Source: Hyphomicrobium sp.
GTDB lineage: Bacteria; Pseudomonadota; Alphaproteobacteria; Rhizobiales; Hyphomicrobiaceae
Length of the DNA: 64,000 nt
Assembly (NCBI RefSeq): GCF_019753045.1
Contig: NZ_JAIELN010000005.1
Coordinates: 124,001 to 188,000 of the forward strand
Direction: 5' to 3'
Shown: piece by piece, positions 8,365 through 16,966 of the stretch
Position numbering within the stretch: position 1 is the first letter of the stretch
How the letters are laid out: each line of letters opens with the position of its first letter
Program-made: the position numbers and the translations under genes
The notes under the pieces: generated by a model
Seen by the model: only the letters and a program-made list of their open reading frames with translations
Database searches by the model: none
What the model was told of the DNA's origin: nothing

Positions 8365-9254
8365 CCGAAGAAGAGGTCCAAGAAATCGAACTGATTTCTG
8401 TCGATCTGATCGACGTGCTCAATCCTCGCGTACGGCCAGATCGGTCTTTTGAGCAGATAAAAGCCAATATCTCGACTGTCGGACTGAAACGCCCCATCAC
8501 TGTCGCCCGCCGACAGCATCTGGACAGGAATCGGTACGACCTAGTATGCGGCCAGGGCCGATACGAAGCCTACCTCGCCCTCGGCGAAAAGCAGATACCA
8601 GCAGTGGTTATCGAGGCAAGCGAGCACGACTGCTTGGTAAGGAGTCTAGTCGAGAACTGCGCTCGCCGACGTAGGGGCGCTCTAGACCTCTTCAAAGACA
8701 TTCAGCGCATGAAAATACGCGGCTACTCTGTAAATGAGATAGCCACCAAAACGGGCCTACACAACAACTATGTCAGCGACATCAGCAGACTCTTTGATCG
8801 GGGCGAGGAACGCCTTCTGCAAGCGGTAGAAGCTGGCCAAATTCCAATCAGCGTGGCAATTGAAATAGCTGAATCGGACGATGCCGGTGTTCAGAAAGCT
8901 CTTACTCAAGCGTACGAAAAGAAAATCCTGCGCGGACGAAAGCTTATGGCGGTTAAGCGCCTAATCGATCGACGTCGCCAATACGGCAAGGGCTTTCCTT
9001 CCAAGCATCAGAAACGACAAACTTCTTTGACATCCCACGCGCTCGTCAAAACGTTCCAACAAGATGTCGATAGAAAGCGCGTTCTTATCAGGAAAGCTTC
9101 AGCCACCCGGGACAAATTGATATTCGCGGCTCACGCGCTCCGAACACTTTTTCATGATGAGAATTTCCGATCGTTGCTGCAGTCTGAGGGCTTGGACACT
9201 CTTCCCAAAAGCCTGGCCTCGCGGATTGAAACGGGAGCTGTGTCGGCCCAATGA
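8361..9254 (+). CDS. ParB/RepB-like nuclease/partition domain protein
   Basis: ISVDLIDVLNPRVRP...QIKANISTVGLKRPITV...YDLVCGQGRYEAYLALGEKQIPAVV + HTH; ATGA overlap with recombinase gene. Confidence 0.85.
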   Translation: MTEEEVQEIELISVDLIDVLNPRVRPDRSFEQIKANISTVGLKRPITVARRQHLDRNRYDLVCGQGRYEAYLALGEKQIPAVVIEASEHDCLVRSLVENCARRRRGALDLFKDIQRMKIRGYSVNEIATKTGLHNNYVSDISRLFDRGEERLLQAVEAGQIPISVAIEIAESDDAGVQKALTQAYEKKILRGRKLMAVKRLIDRRRQYGKGFPSKHQKRQTSLTSHALVKTFQQDVDRKRVLIRKASATRDKLIFAAHALRTLFHDENFRSLLQSEGLDTLPKSLASRIETGAVSAQ

Positions 9255-10144
9255 GCGCGAAATCTCGTGGTCCAGTAAAGCTGAGCTTCGAACGTAAGAC
9301 CGTGCGCATAGCGATCAACGACATTGCGCCGCTCCATCAAGTCGCACCTGCAGTAAAGAAAGGCGTCAAGTATCGGCAGATCTGCTCATCCATTAGAGAA
9401 GTCGGCACCATCGAACCGCCCGTTGTTTTACGTTCGGGCGAAGCCGGTAAGTACATCATGCTCGACGGCCACCTTCGGTTGGAGGCGTGCAAAGATTTAG
9501 CGCATACGCATTTGGTGTGTTTGATCGCGATCGACGATGAAGCGTTCACGTACAACAGACACATCAGCCGGCTCGCTGCCGTTCAAGAACACAAGATGAT
9601 TGTTCGGGCCATAGAGCGAGGAGTTCCGGAGAAAACGATCGCAAAAGCGCTCGACGTCAGAATTCCAACACTGCGAGCGAAGACGCAGATGCTTCACGGA
9701 ATATGCTCAGAGGCAGTCGATCTTCTCAAAGATAAGCATGTGCCGGTACACACTTTTGGGGCGCTCAAAAAAATGACCCCCCTCAGACAAATCGAGGCTG
9801 CCGAGCTGATGATCTCAATGAACATCTTTTCTCAAGGGTACGCAGCATCCCTCCTTGCGAGTACGCCAAAGGAGCAACTTGTCGAGCCCGACAAGCCCAA
9901 AAAGGTGAAGGGGCTCACCGAGCGGCAAATGGATATGATGGCTCGCGAATCTACGAGCCTAGATCGAGAGTTTAAAATGGTCGAGCAATCCTATGGTGGC
10001 GATCATTTGGAGCTCGTTCTCACGATCGGTTATCTGCGTAAGCTGATCGATAACACCCGTGTTACGCGCTACCTTGAGCGCAATTACCAAGAGATATATG
10101 CGGAGTTTCGTAGGCTGGTCGATTCAGGACAAGGCGCGACGTGA
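9251..10144 (+). CDS. Second ParB/RepB-like protein
   Basis: INDIAPL...YRQICSSIREVGTIEPPVVLRSGEAGKYIMLDGHLRLEACKDL + RepB-type C-term; ATGA overlap with previous gene. Confidence 0.85.
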   Translation: MSAKSRGPVKLSFERKTVRIAINDIAPLHQVAPAVKKGVKYRQICSSIREVGTIEPPVVLRSGEAGKYIMLDGHLRLEACKDLAHTHLVCLIAIDDEAFTYNRHISRLAAVQEHKMIVRAIERGVPEKTIAKALDVRIPTLRAKTQMLHGICSEAVDLLKDKHVPVHTFGALKKMTPLRQIEAAELMISMNIFSQGYAASLLASTPKEQLVEPDKPKKVKGLTERQMDMMARESTSLDREFKMVEQSYGGDHLELVLTIGYLRKLIDNTRVTRYLERNYQEIYAEFRRLVDSGQGAT

Positions 10145-10156
10145 GGGAGTTATCTC

Positions 10157-10828
10157 TCACTCCTTCGTGGTGCGGTCTATTTGGTTCACGAGCATGGCCG
10201 CCCGTGTACGATTTGGCAGCTTAAGCTTCTGCAGAACGGCGGTCACATGCCGCTTAACGGTGTTAATCGAGCAAGATAGGTCGCCCGCAATCTCCACATT
10301 GCTCTTTCCCATACCGATGAGCTTGAGTACTTCGCGTTGACGGTCCGTGAGACTTTCAATGCCGTCGTAATAACCTTTCGGCTTTCGCCCATCCTGATGA
10401 GCCAATTGCTCGCCGCCCATGAGCGTCATGGCCATAGCCCTCTGAAGCAGCCCTTGGCTAAGTTCAGAAGGCATCTCTGCTTGGTGCTTGTCGCTGCCGA
10501 CCCACGGTGAAATGTCCATATGCACGAATAGCGCCCCGCCCTCCTTCGAAACGCCGAGCGGAACTCCGACGACCGCGAACCACGCATGGGTTCCGAGTGT
10601 CGGCGGAGGCATTACGAGCGACAGGAGTTGCCGACGGCGGTTCAACAAGCCGGTGATCGCATCCCGAAAACTTGAAGCGCACTGATCCGCGTAATTGCGA
10701 CCCTTGAGATTTACTGGAGCTGTGTCGTCGAGCATGTGGTGGGCCCGGACGTCTATGATTTCGCCAGATGGCCCAACCAGCACAGCGTAGGTGGGCAGTT
10801 CGACTGGCTTAGATTTGTTGCTGCTCAT
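10157..10828 (-). CDS. LuxR-family transcriptional regulator
   Basis: C-terminal LTDRQREVLKLIGMGKSNVEIAGDLSCSINTVKRHVTAVLQKLKLPNRTRAAM = LuxR HTH. Confidence 0.85.
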   Translation of the reverse strand: MSSNKSKPVELPTYAVLVGPSGEIIDVRAHHMLDDTAPVNLKGRNYADQCASSFRDAITGLLNRRRQLLSLVMPPPTLGTHAWFAVVGVPLGVSKEGGALFVHMDISPWVGSDKHQAEMPSELSQGLLQRAMAMTLMGGEQLAHQDGRKPKGYYDGIESLTDRQREVLKLIGMGKSNVEIAGDLSCSINTVKRHVTAVLQKLKLPNRTRAAMLVNQIDRTTKE

Positions 10829-10959
10829 GACACGCCAAACAGAAGAGAATCGTCAGATACTAATTGACTAGTACCATGAAACAGGCAACAAACCATTTCC
10901 TTCCTGTTGGATAGGGGTCGTGCGGCTGGGTGTTCGCTGTTCAATGGCGTGAAAGCTGG

Positions 10960-11400
10960 AATGGTCGTGAAGCGTGACGTCCGATCGACTCGGCCACCGC
11001 ACGAAAGCGAGAAATGCCGTGAAATGCCTCACCATCGGCGTCGCGGCGTGCTTCGGAAAACTCGTGGCGCAGATTGACGAGGCGATGGCCTTAGAGAGGA
11101 AGACGCTGGTTGTGTAGCGCATCACGCGCAGCCGCGATGACAGCCTATGCTTCTTTGCAGCCACGGGCGCGCGACCAGACGTGCAGCTGATGACGTGCTC
11201 GTAATCTTCATCCGTTCCGGTCGACCAATCGTGTTCCGCGGACTGGCCGAGCGTCATGAAAGGAAATTCTGCGCGCGCCGGAACGTCATCATAAATACGT
11301 GGCCCGCCAAGCGCTGTCGTTGCGGCGGCATCGCTCACCAACTTCGAGAAGATCGCCTGCTGAAGAGCGAAATCGTGGTCGAAATCAAACCACCCGAAGC
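10960..11400 (-). pseudogene. DUF3168-family phage/GTA tail-completion protein remnant
   Basis: DFALQQAIFSKLVSDAAATTALGGPRIYDDVPARAEFPFMTLGQSAEHDWSTGTDEDYEH then homology continues in another frame with stops (LHVWSRARGCKEA*AVIAAARDALHNQRLPL*GHRLVNLRHEFSEARRDADGEAFHGISRFRAV). Confidence 0.75.
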
Positions 11401-11404
11401 CTAC

Positions 11405-12673
11405 TTACTTCACTAGGCGAGACAGGTGCCGCGCCCACCGGTCCAGCGCTTCCCACTTTTCTCTGGCGCCGTCGTGCCAATCATAGTGCTCCGCGGTGAC
11501 GCCCTTGGCCGTGTGATTTAGCACCATCCCAACGGTGTCACGATTGATCCCCAGGCGTCGCATGCCCGTGGCCGCCGAGCGACGGAGATCGTGAACGGTG
11601 GCAGGCGTCATCGATTTAAGAGTTTTGACGAAGAAATCGCGCTGGGCTGATGGCAGCACGACATCCGCGATCGGATTCTCTGCATCATCAGGACTCGGAA
11701 AAACAAGCAGCGAACCGCTGTCCGAACTGGCGGCTGCTGCTTCGGTGAAGAGCTGCGCGGCCAGGTGCGACAGGGGCACATAATGCTGGCGCCCGTTTTT
11801 AGAGTGCTCGACAGGAATCATCCAATAGGGCTCGGCGGCGGTTAGGTGCAGGTCCTGCTTGCGTGCTCGCCTCACCTCTCCTGGCCGCTGTGCGGTAACC
11901 AATACTAGCTTGAGCGCCAACTTCGTCCCGAGACGCTTCTCGCTATCGTCTAGCGCCCGCCACCATTTCGCGATCTCCGGATCGTCTAGAACACGCTCTC
12001 GCGCCTTCGGTTTCGTATAACTGCCGCCTGCCCCTCTCCTGCGTCGACCGAGCATCACCGCGGGATTCGAGGTGATCCCATAACGCTGTGCTAGACTAGG
12101 TTGATCGAGGATCACGTAGTTGTATAGCGCCTTCATGTGCATCACGAAACGCGAGGCCATCGCCTCTGAGCCACGGCGCAGAATGGCGCGGCCCACTTCG
12201 TCGATATCTCCGGCAGTGATCAGTGCCGGGTGTTTTGCGCCCAGCGCGGGAATTGCATCCTTCCGCAGCTCGCGCTCGGCCTCTCCAATGCGTGCAAGGC
12301 CTCTTCGTTCGGCCAGGTAGTCATCGAGCAACTCTGCAAAGGTGAGCTTCCCCTTAGCCTGGGCAGCCAGCAGGAGCCCGTCATTCGCGACGACGTCTCC
12401 CTCATTGGCCACCCGCTCCAGTAGCTCAGCCGATTTTTTCCGCGCCTGAACGAGGGTAGTCGCGGGGTACTGGCCCAACCTGACCTTTCGCTTTTTGCGG
12501 ACGCCGTCCTTCTGAATCGAATAGTGCGCCTTCCAGGTCTTGCGCCCCCTCTTGCTGATGTGAAGGACGAGGCCGGCAAGGTTTCTAAAGCGATACTCGA
12601 CGTCAGGTTGACATCCTACATACCGCGCTGCGCGAACCGAACGATCAGTGAATTGCAATTCGCGCAATGACAT
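11405..12673 (-). CDS. Tyrosine-type integrase (DUF4102/P4-like)
   Basis: N-term LTDRSVRAAR...YRFRNLAGLVLHISKRGRKTWKAHY...RKVRLGQYPATTLVQAR; C-term TVHDLRRSAATGMRRLGINRDTVGMVLNHTAKGVTAEHYD. Confidence 0.92.
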   Translation of the reverse strand: MSLRELQFTDRSVRAARYVGCQPDVEYRFRNLAGLVLHISKRGRKTWKAHYSIQKDGVRKKRKVRLGQYPATTLVQARKKSAELLERVANEGDVVANDGLLLAAQAKGKLTFAELLDDYLAERRGLARIGEAERELRKDAIPALGAKHPALITAGDIDEVGRAILRRGSEAMASRFVMHMKALYNYVILDQPSLAQRYGITSNPAVMLGRRRRGAGGSYTKPKARERVLDDPEIAKWWRALDDSEKRLGTKLALKLVLVTAQRPGEVRRARKQDLHLTAAEPYWMIPVEHSKNGRQHYVPLSHLAAQLFTEAAAASSDSGSLLVFPSPDDAENPIADVVLPSAQRDFFVKTLKSMTPATVHDLRRSAATGMRRLGINRDTVGMVLNHTAKGVTAEHYDWHDGAREKWEALDRWARHLSRLVK

Positions 12674-12841
12674 TCTGGGTCCATTTGTGGGGGCACTTTT
12701 GTGAACCTAGGTGACCCGCATTGGCCCCGCAAGATCGACATCAGACTGTCAACAAGTCCTTTGTTTTTCGGATTTACTGCACATTCAAGAGGATCATATT
12801 GGATCAAGCGAGTTCATGCGATATCATACCAGAAACCGTCT

Positions 12842-12873
12842 GGTTCCAGGTTCGAGTCCTGGCGGGCCCACCA
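12842..12873 (+). other. tRNA 3'-end fragment (T-arm + acceptor + CCA), candidate attachment site
   Basis: TTCCAGGTTCGAGTCCTGGCGGGCCCACCA: T-stem CCAGG/CCTGG around TTCGAGT and CGGGCCCACCA; no matching GGGCCCG 5' acceptor strand upstream, so not a complete tRNA. Confidence 0.75.
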
Positions 12874-12936
12874 ACGCGATTTTGGCACCCAGCGGACTGC
12901 TTTTAGGTCCATCCTAGGGTCGGCGCAGATAAAAAA

Positions 12937-12956
12937 GCGCTGATCGAAATCAGCGC
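12937..12956. terminator. Bidirectional-type intrinsic terminator hairpin
   Basis: AAAAAA-GCGCTGAT-CGAA-ATCAGCGC-CCTAAGTTTT, perfect 8-bp stem. Confidence 0.65.
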
Positions 12957-13095
12957 CCTAAGTTTTGCCCGAACCACAGAAACAGAGCCCTCCGCTGAGG
13001 TGATCGCGTTAGCTGAGTAACACCGACTACGTCATAGAGCTTGTCCTTCCGCCCAGTTACTGTTCACTATTGTTACAGGCCGTCGAGGAGAGAGC

Positions 13096-13863
13096 ATGAC
13101 AGCGATTGCCATCATTCATCATTTGTCCAGCAGTGGCGGTACTGTCTTTTCAAAATGCATTGCAGCCCAGCCGAACGTTGTACTTCTGAGCGAGGTCCAC
13201 CCGCTGATCGGAAGGCACGAGCCGATATTCATGCCTTTCGACCCGTTGGTCCACTTACTTGTAAATTATCCGGAAATCGGCCCCTCCGAGAGCGAGATGA
13301 ACTCTCTATTCTTGACACGGCTGGAGCCAGTTGTGCGCGCATGCGAACGAAACGGAAGAAAACTGGTCCTGCGAGACCATTCCCACTCCGACTATTTAAC
13401 TGACCGCAGCCCGCGACCTCGACTAGCTGAATTACTCGCCGAGCACTACGAACTGCAACGCATCGTAACTTTTCGCAATCCCATCGACGCATATTTAAGC
13501 ATGCAGTCTAGTGGCTTCGATACCTATCTGACCGGATTTGATGACTATTGCCAGCGCGCTTTAAAGTTTCTTGATGACCACAAAGGACTGCCGCTGTGGA
13601 CGTACGAAAAATTCGTTTCCTCACCTCAAAAAGTGATCGAAGATATGTGCGCGCGGATCGGAATCACGTTTGATGCCGCCTTCCAAGAGCGCTTTTGTTC
13701 AGTACGTCTCACGGGAGATAGCGGACGACGTCCTGACAAGATTCAGCCATTGGAACGTAGATCCTACTCGGCGGACTTTATGCGTAGCGTTGAAAGCTCC
13801 AAGGCCGCCGGCGCGATTGCCTCACGTTTGGGTCACGATTCTCAGCAGTTTTTTTTTTGCTGA
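13096..13863 (+). CDS. Sulfotransferase-like protein
   Basis: IAIIHHLSSSGGTVFSKCIAAQPNVVLLSEVHP P-loop/PSB-like motif; LVLRDHSHSDYL; RIVTFRNPIDAYLSMQ. Confidence 0.75.
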   Translation: MTAIAIIHHLSSSGGTVFSKCIAAQPNVVLLSEVHPLIGRHEPIFMPFDPLVHLLVNYPEIGPSESEMNSLFLTRLEPVVRACERNGRKLVLRDHSHSDYLTDRSPRPRLAELLAEHYELQRIVTFRNPIDAYLSMQSSGFDTYLTGFDDYCQRALKFLDDHKGLPLWTYEKFVSSPQKVIEDMCARIGITFDAAFQERFCSVRLTGDSGRRPDKIQPLERRSYSADFMRSVESSKAAGAIASRLGHDSQQFFFC

Positions 13864-15267
13864 ATGATTGCAAACCGGCTTCCTTTCAGAGAGGATCTGT
13901 CGCGTAGCCTGAAAGCTAATTTATCAACTGACTGCCACATAAAAACTTCTGGGATGCTTCCATATGCCCGAGCATTTCCCTCTCAGCTTCGCCAAGATGT
14001 GGTCGAGTTGCGGAGTGTGATCGTCGACCCCGCGCTGCGAGACGCCGCTGGACATCATTTGAATACTGCTCGCAGACTGTCATTCGCCGCTCGCTGTTTC
14101 GGACATAAGCCCACATGGCTTGGCCACAAACATCTCAATGCTGCGCTGGTGCCCGACTATGTCACCTTTGTTCCGGCCTTCTCTTCCACAATTTATCAAA
14201 ATCAAATCGGAATTGTGGGGAGAGCCTTGCGACCGATTATTGGAGATAGGAGAATTTTGCGGAGCACCCTTCGCGAACGCGCGTGGGAGATCAATTTTCG
14301 CCAACGGTTTTCGACTAAGTTGCTTTGGGGCGATCGGCGCAGAGAGCTTGTGCAGGCTCTTCGGGACCTGTGCTTGACGGAGGACGACAATATAATTTTG
14401 CCTACCGCTGATGCGCAAACGATCGACATGTTGGTAGGTTGGTGCAGCTCAAATCTGCTACATGCTCAGCCTCATATTCATATTAGAACGTGCTGGTCGG
14501 ATACAAACATGCCTTACGCCGAATACGCAGGCGGTTTTGCGACTGCTGTCAAGCGCATCGCGACTGTTGCACGCAAACTTTCTCTCTCGGCGGAAACGAC
14601 TGACGCCGCAATTTTGTGGAGCGAGAGAACCGGCTTAAGATTTGACATCTGCCGCTGCATAGTTGACGCAACGGAATTGCCAGTGGCGCAGGAATTCCCA
14701 GTCAAGAAACCACTTGTTGTCGCTTGGCTTGGGGAAGTGCGAGCGGAAAAAGGATCGGCAATTCTACCCGCAATTATCGAGCGTGTTCTGGCGAAAGCGA
14801 AATCCGCTGAGGTTAAGTTTTTGTTGCAGGGCTCGGGGAGGACATCGCGAAAAGCGCGGACGTTCGATGCCCAGATCGAAAAGTTCGGCGACTTGATAGA
14901 ACGCCTCCCTCACGGACTTGATCCGAATAATTATACGGCAACGCTAGAACGGTCGAACATTATTTTGCTACCCTACGATCCCACTTGTTATCCGCCGACT
15001 CGGGGTTCGGGAATCGCTGTCGAAGCTCTTCTGACAGCCAAGCCGATGGTGGCGACACGTGGCACCTTCGCTGGGTCGCTGATCACTTGCGGGAATGGCG
15101 TAATCGGATCGGACGTTGAGGAACTATCAGCGGGCATCCTACAGATCCTATTGAATTACCAAGAATTCCACGCTGCATCATTGCGCGCCCGAGAAAAGGC
15201 ATTGGTAGATTACGATCTTTTGTCGACTTATCGGCGGATGTCTGGCCTGCGCGAACAGCATCAATAG
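13864..15267 (+). CDS. Glycosyltransferase (GT4-like)
   Basis: LVVAWLGEVRAEKGSAILPAII...FLLQGSGRTS...NIILLPYDPTCYPPTRGSGIAVEALLTAKPMVATRGTF. Confidence 0.75.
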   Translation: MIANRLPFREDLSRSLKANLSTDCHIKTSGMLPYARAFPSQLRQDVVELRSVIVDPALRDAAGHHLNTARRLSFAARCFGHKPTWLGHKHLNAALVPDYVTFVPAFSSTIYQNQIGIVGRALRPIIGDRRILRSTLRERAWEINFRQRFSTKLLWGDRRRELVQALRDLCLTEDDNIILPTADAQTIDMLVGWCSSNLLHAQPHIHIRTCWSDTNMPYAEYAGGFATAVKRIATVARKLSLSAETTDAAILWSERTGLRFDICRCIVDATELPVAQEFPVKKPLVVAWLGEVRAEKGSAILPAIIERVLAKAKSAEVKFLLQGSGRTSRKARTFDAQIEKFGDLIERLPHGLDPNNYTATLERSNIILLPYDPTCYPPTRGSGIAVEALLTAKPMVATRGTFAGSLITCGNGVIGSDVEELSAGILQILLNYQEFHAASLRAREKALVDYDLLSTYRRMSGLREQHQ

Positions 15268-15280
15268 GTTTAGGCTGCTC

Positions 15281-16279
15281 ATGTTGTTAATCACTTCCGT
15301 GCCGCCCGTTTTTTCGCGGAAAGACCGTAAGACCGGCGAAGAAATCGGCACTCGCTATCTCAAATCGTGCATCGATTCGTGGCGTAATAACGGTTTTCGA
15401 CCGTTGTCTATCAATCGCCTGGATGAAGTGGATGCGATCAATCGATTGGGATTGATCGACTGCTGTGGCGTGTCGAATGACGCGGCCCATTTTCCGAACC
15501 GTTTTGGTCCCAGCCTTGGCGCGCTTTTAGATGTTGTGCCGCCGACCGAGCCGGTGGCAATCGTCAATTCTGACATTTACATGCTCTCGGTTGAAGGCTG
15601 CGCGGATTTTCTGGCACAACATTCGCAAGATTCTATCGTTGCTGCTCGGCGTATCGATGTGGCGGATCACGGTGCATCGCGCGGCACAATTTTCGAATTG
15701 GGCTATGATCTTGTGGCGTTCACTCCAGCGAAGATCCCAAAGACTATATCAAGCGATCGCATACGCCGCTTTCAGCTGGGAGCCCCGTGGTGGGATTACG
15801 TATTTCCGTATTCCTGTTCTGAAGAGATGCCAGCGTTTAGAATAAGAGAACCCTTTCTGACGCACTTGTTGCATCCGGATCGATGGGATAGCGACGTGTG
15901 GGAGAAATCCGCAGTAAGGGCGCGTGACGCCTGTCCTTCTGTCCAAAACGATGCGATGAGAGCGGCTGTTGGCTCTGCTCAGCTTGGGCCAGCAATAGCT
16001 CTGGGCTTCAATGAGGCGCTTTTTGGCGCTCGTTTCTGTGAAATTGAAGCGCCGCCGTTTAGAAGCGATTCCGTCTATCGAAGCCGCCCTCTCGCAATCA
16101 ATCCCGTCTCGCAACTTCGCTTGGCGCAATCAGGTTCTCGAGATTGGGATTTTCAATCCCTCATTGAAAGCGCTTTTGGCAACACCAAAGTGCCTGCTTC
16201 TGGAAAACGCGACCCTATCGGACGGAAAATACGGCGAGCAATTAAGAGCACAATTCTTCTGCGGTCGCAGTCCCGCTAG
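15281..16279 (+). CDS. Glycosyltransferase-like hypothetical protein in polysaccharide cluster
   Basis: 332 aa ORF following glycosyltransferase; VAIVNSDIYML DxD-like region. Confidence 0.5.
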   Translation: MLLITSVPPVFSRKDRKTGEEIGTRYLKSCIDSWRNNGFRPLSINRLDEVDAINRLGLIDCCGVSNDAAHFPNRFGPSLGALLDVVPPTEPVAIVNSDIYMLSVEGCADFLAQHSQDSIVAARRIDVADHGASRGTIFELGYDLVAFTPAKIPKTISSDRIRRFQLGAPWWDYVFPYSCSEEMPAFRIREPFLTHLLHPDRWDSDVWEKSAVRARDACPSVQNDAMRAAVGSAQLGPAIALGFNEALFGARFCEIEAPPFRSDSVYRSRPLAINPVSQLRLAQSGSRDWDFQSLIESAFGNTKVPASGKRDPIGRKIRRAIKSTILLRSQSR

Positions 16280-16630
16280 GACGATGTCGCCAAGTGCAAA
16301 GTGCCGTTAGGACGCTCTTCGCCTTCGTTGAACGTGTGCACCACAAGGATACCGCGTCGGTGCAGGAAGGCATCTGCGAACGTCGGCAACCCGTCGATTG
16401 TCTCGACCGCGCGTGCATGTGCTCCGGGCGGAATGGGTTCTTGTCTTTCCTCCAGCGAAGCCCCACCGCATCGGAACGATTTCACGTCGAACCGAGCGAT
16501 CAGTTACTTTCTAATTCGCGCAGTGGCATTCTCCGCAGCAACGCTCGCCGCCTTTAACCATAGAAATCTTGAAACCGTTTCTGCCGCGCGTGGTTACACG
16601 CCAGGACATCGGCAATCCTGGCAGGTCAAT

Positions 16631-16957
16631 ATGCGCGCAATCATTGTTATGGCGGCCTTTGCGATCCTAATTCCGGAGGGCGTCGCTGCCGGTCAGATTG
16701 GGATCGCCTCTCGGTATTGTCACCACAATAGTGCCAGCGGGCGAAAGGTGACGTGCCGGAGCAAAGTCGCGGCCCATCGCACCCTTCCCCTCGGAACGCA
16801 CATCAAGGTGAGAAACTTGGCCAACGGCCGATCAGTGATCGTCACGATCGTCGATCGCGGTCCTTTTGTGAAAGGACGCATCATCGATTTATCAGAAGGA
16901 GCTGCGAATGCCATCGGCTCCTCCGACTTGATGCGCGTTGAACTTAGCCGTTACTAG
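16631..16957 (+). CDS. RlpA-like double-psi beta-barrel septal/lytic transglycosylase family protein
   Basis: Signal peptide MRAIIVMAAFAILIPEGVAAG; GIASRYCHHNSASGRKVTCRSKVAAHRTLPLGTHIKVRNLANGRSVIVTIVDRGPFVKGRIIDLSEGAA. Confidence 0.85.
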   Translation: MRAIIVMAAFAILIPEGVAAGQIGIASRYCHHNSASGRKVTCRSKVAAHRTLPLGTHIKVRNLANGRSVIVTIVDRGPFVKGRIIDLSEGAANAIGSSDLMRVELSRY

Positions 16958-16966
16958 TCGGTGCGA

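Noticed and set aside
12800-12873. Complete tRNA gene
   Set aside because: No 5' acceptor strand GGGCCCG or D-arm; ACCAG-AAACCGT-CTGGT upstream mimics an anticodon arm but lacks a canonical loop and variable region
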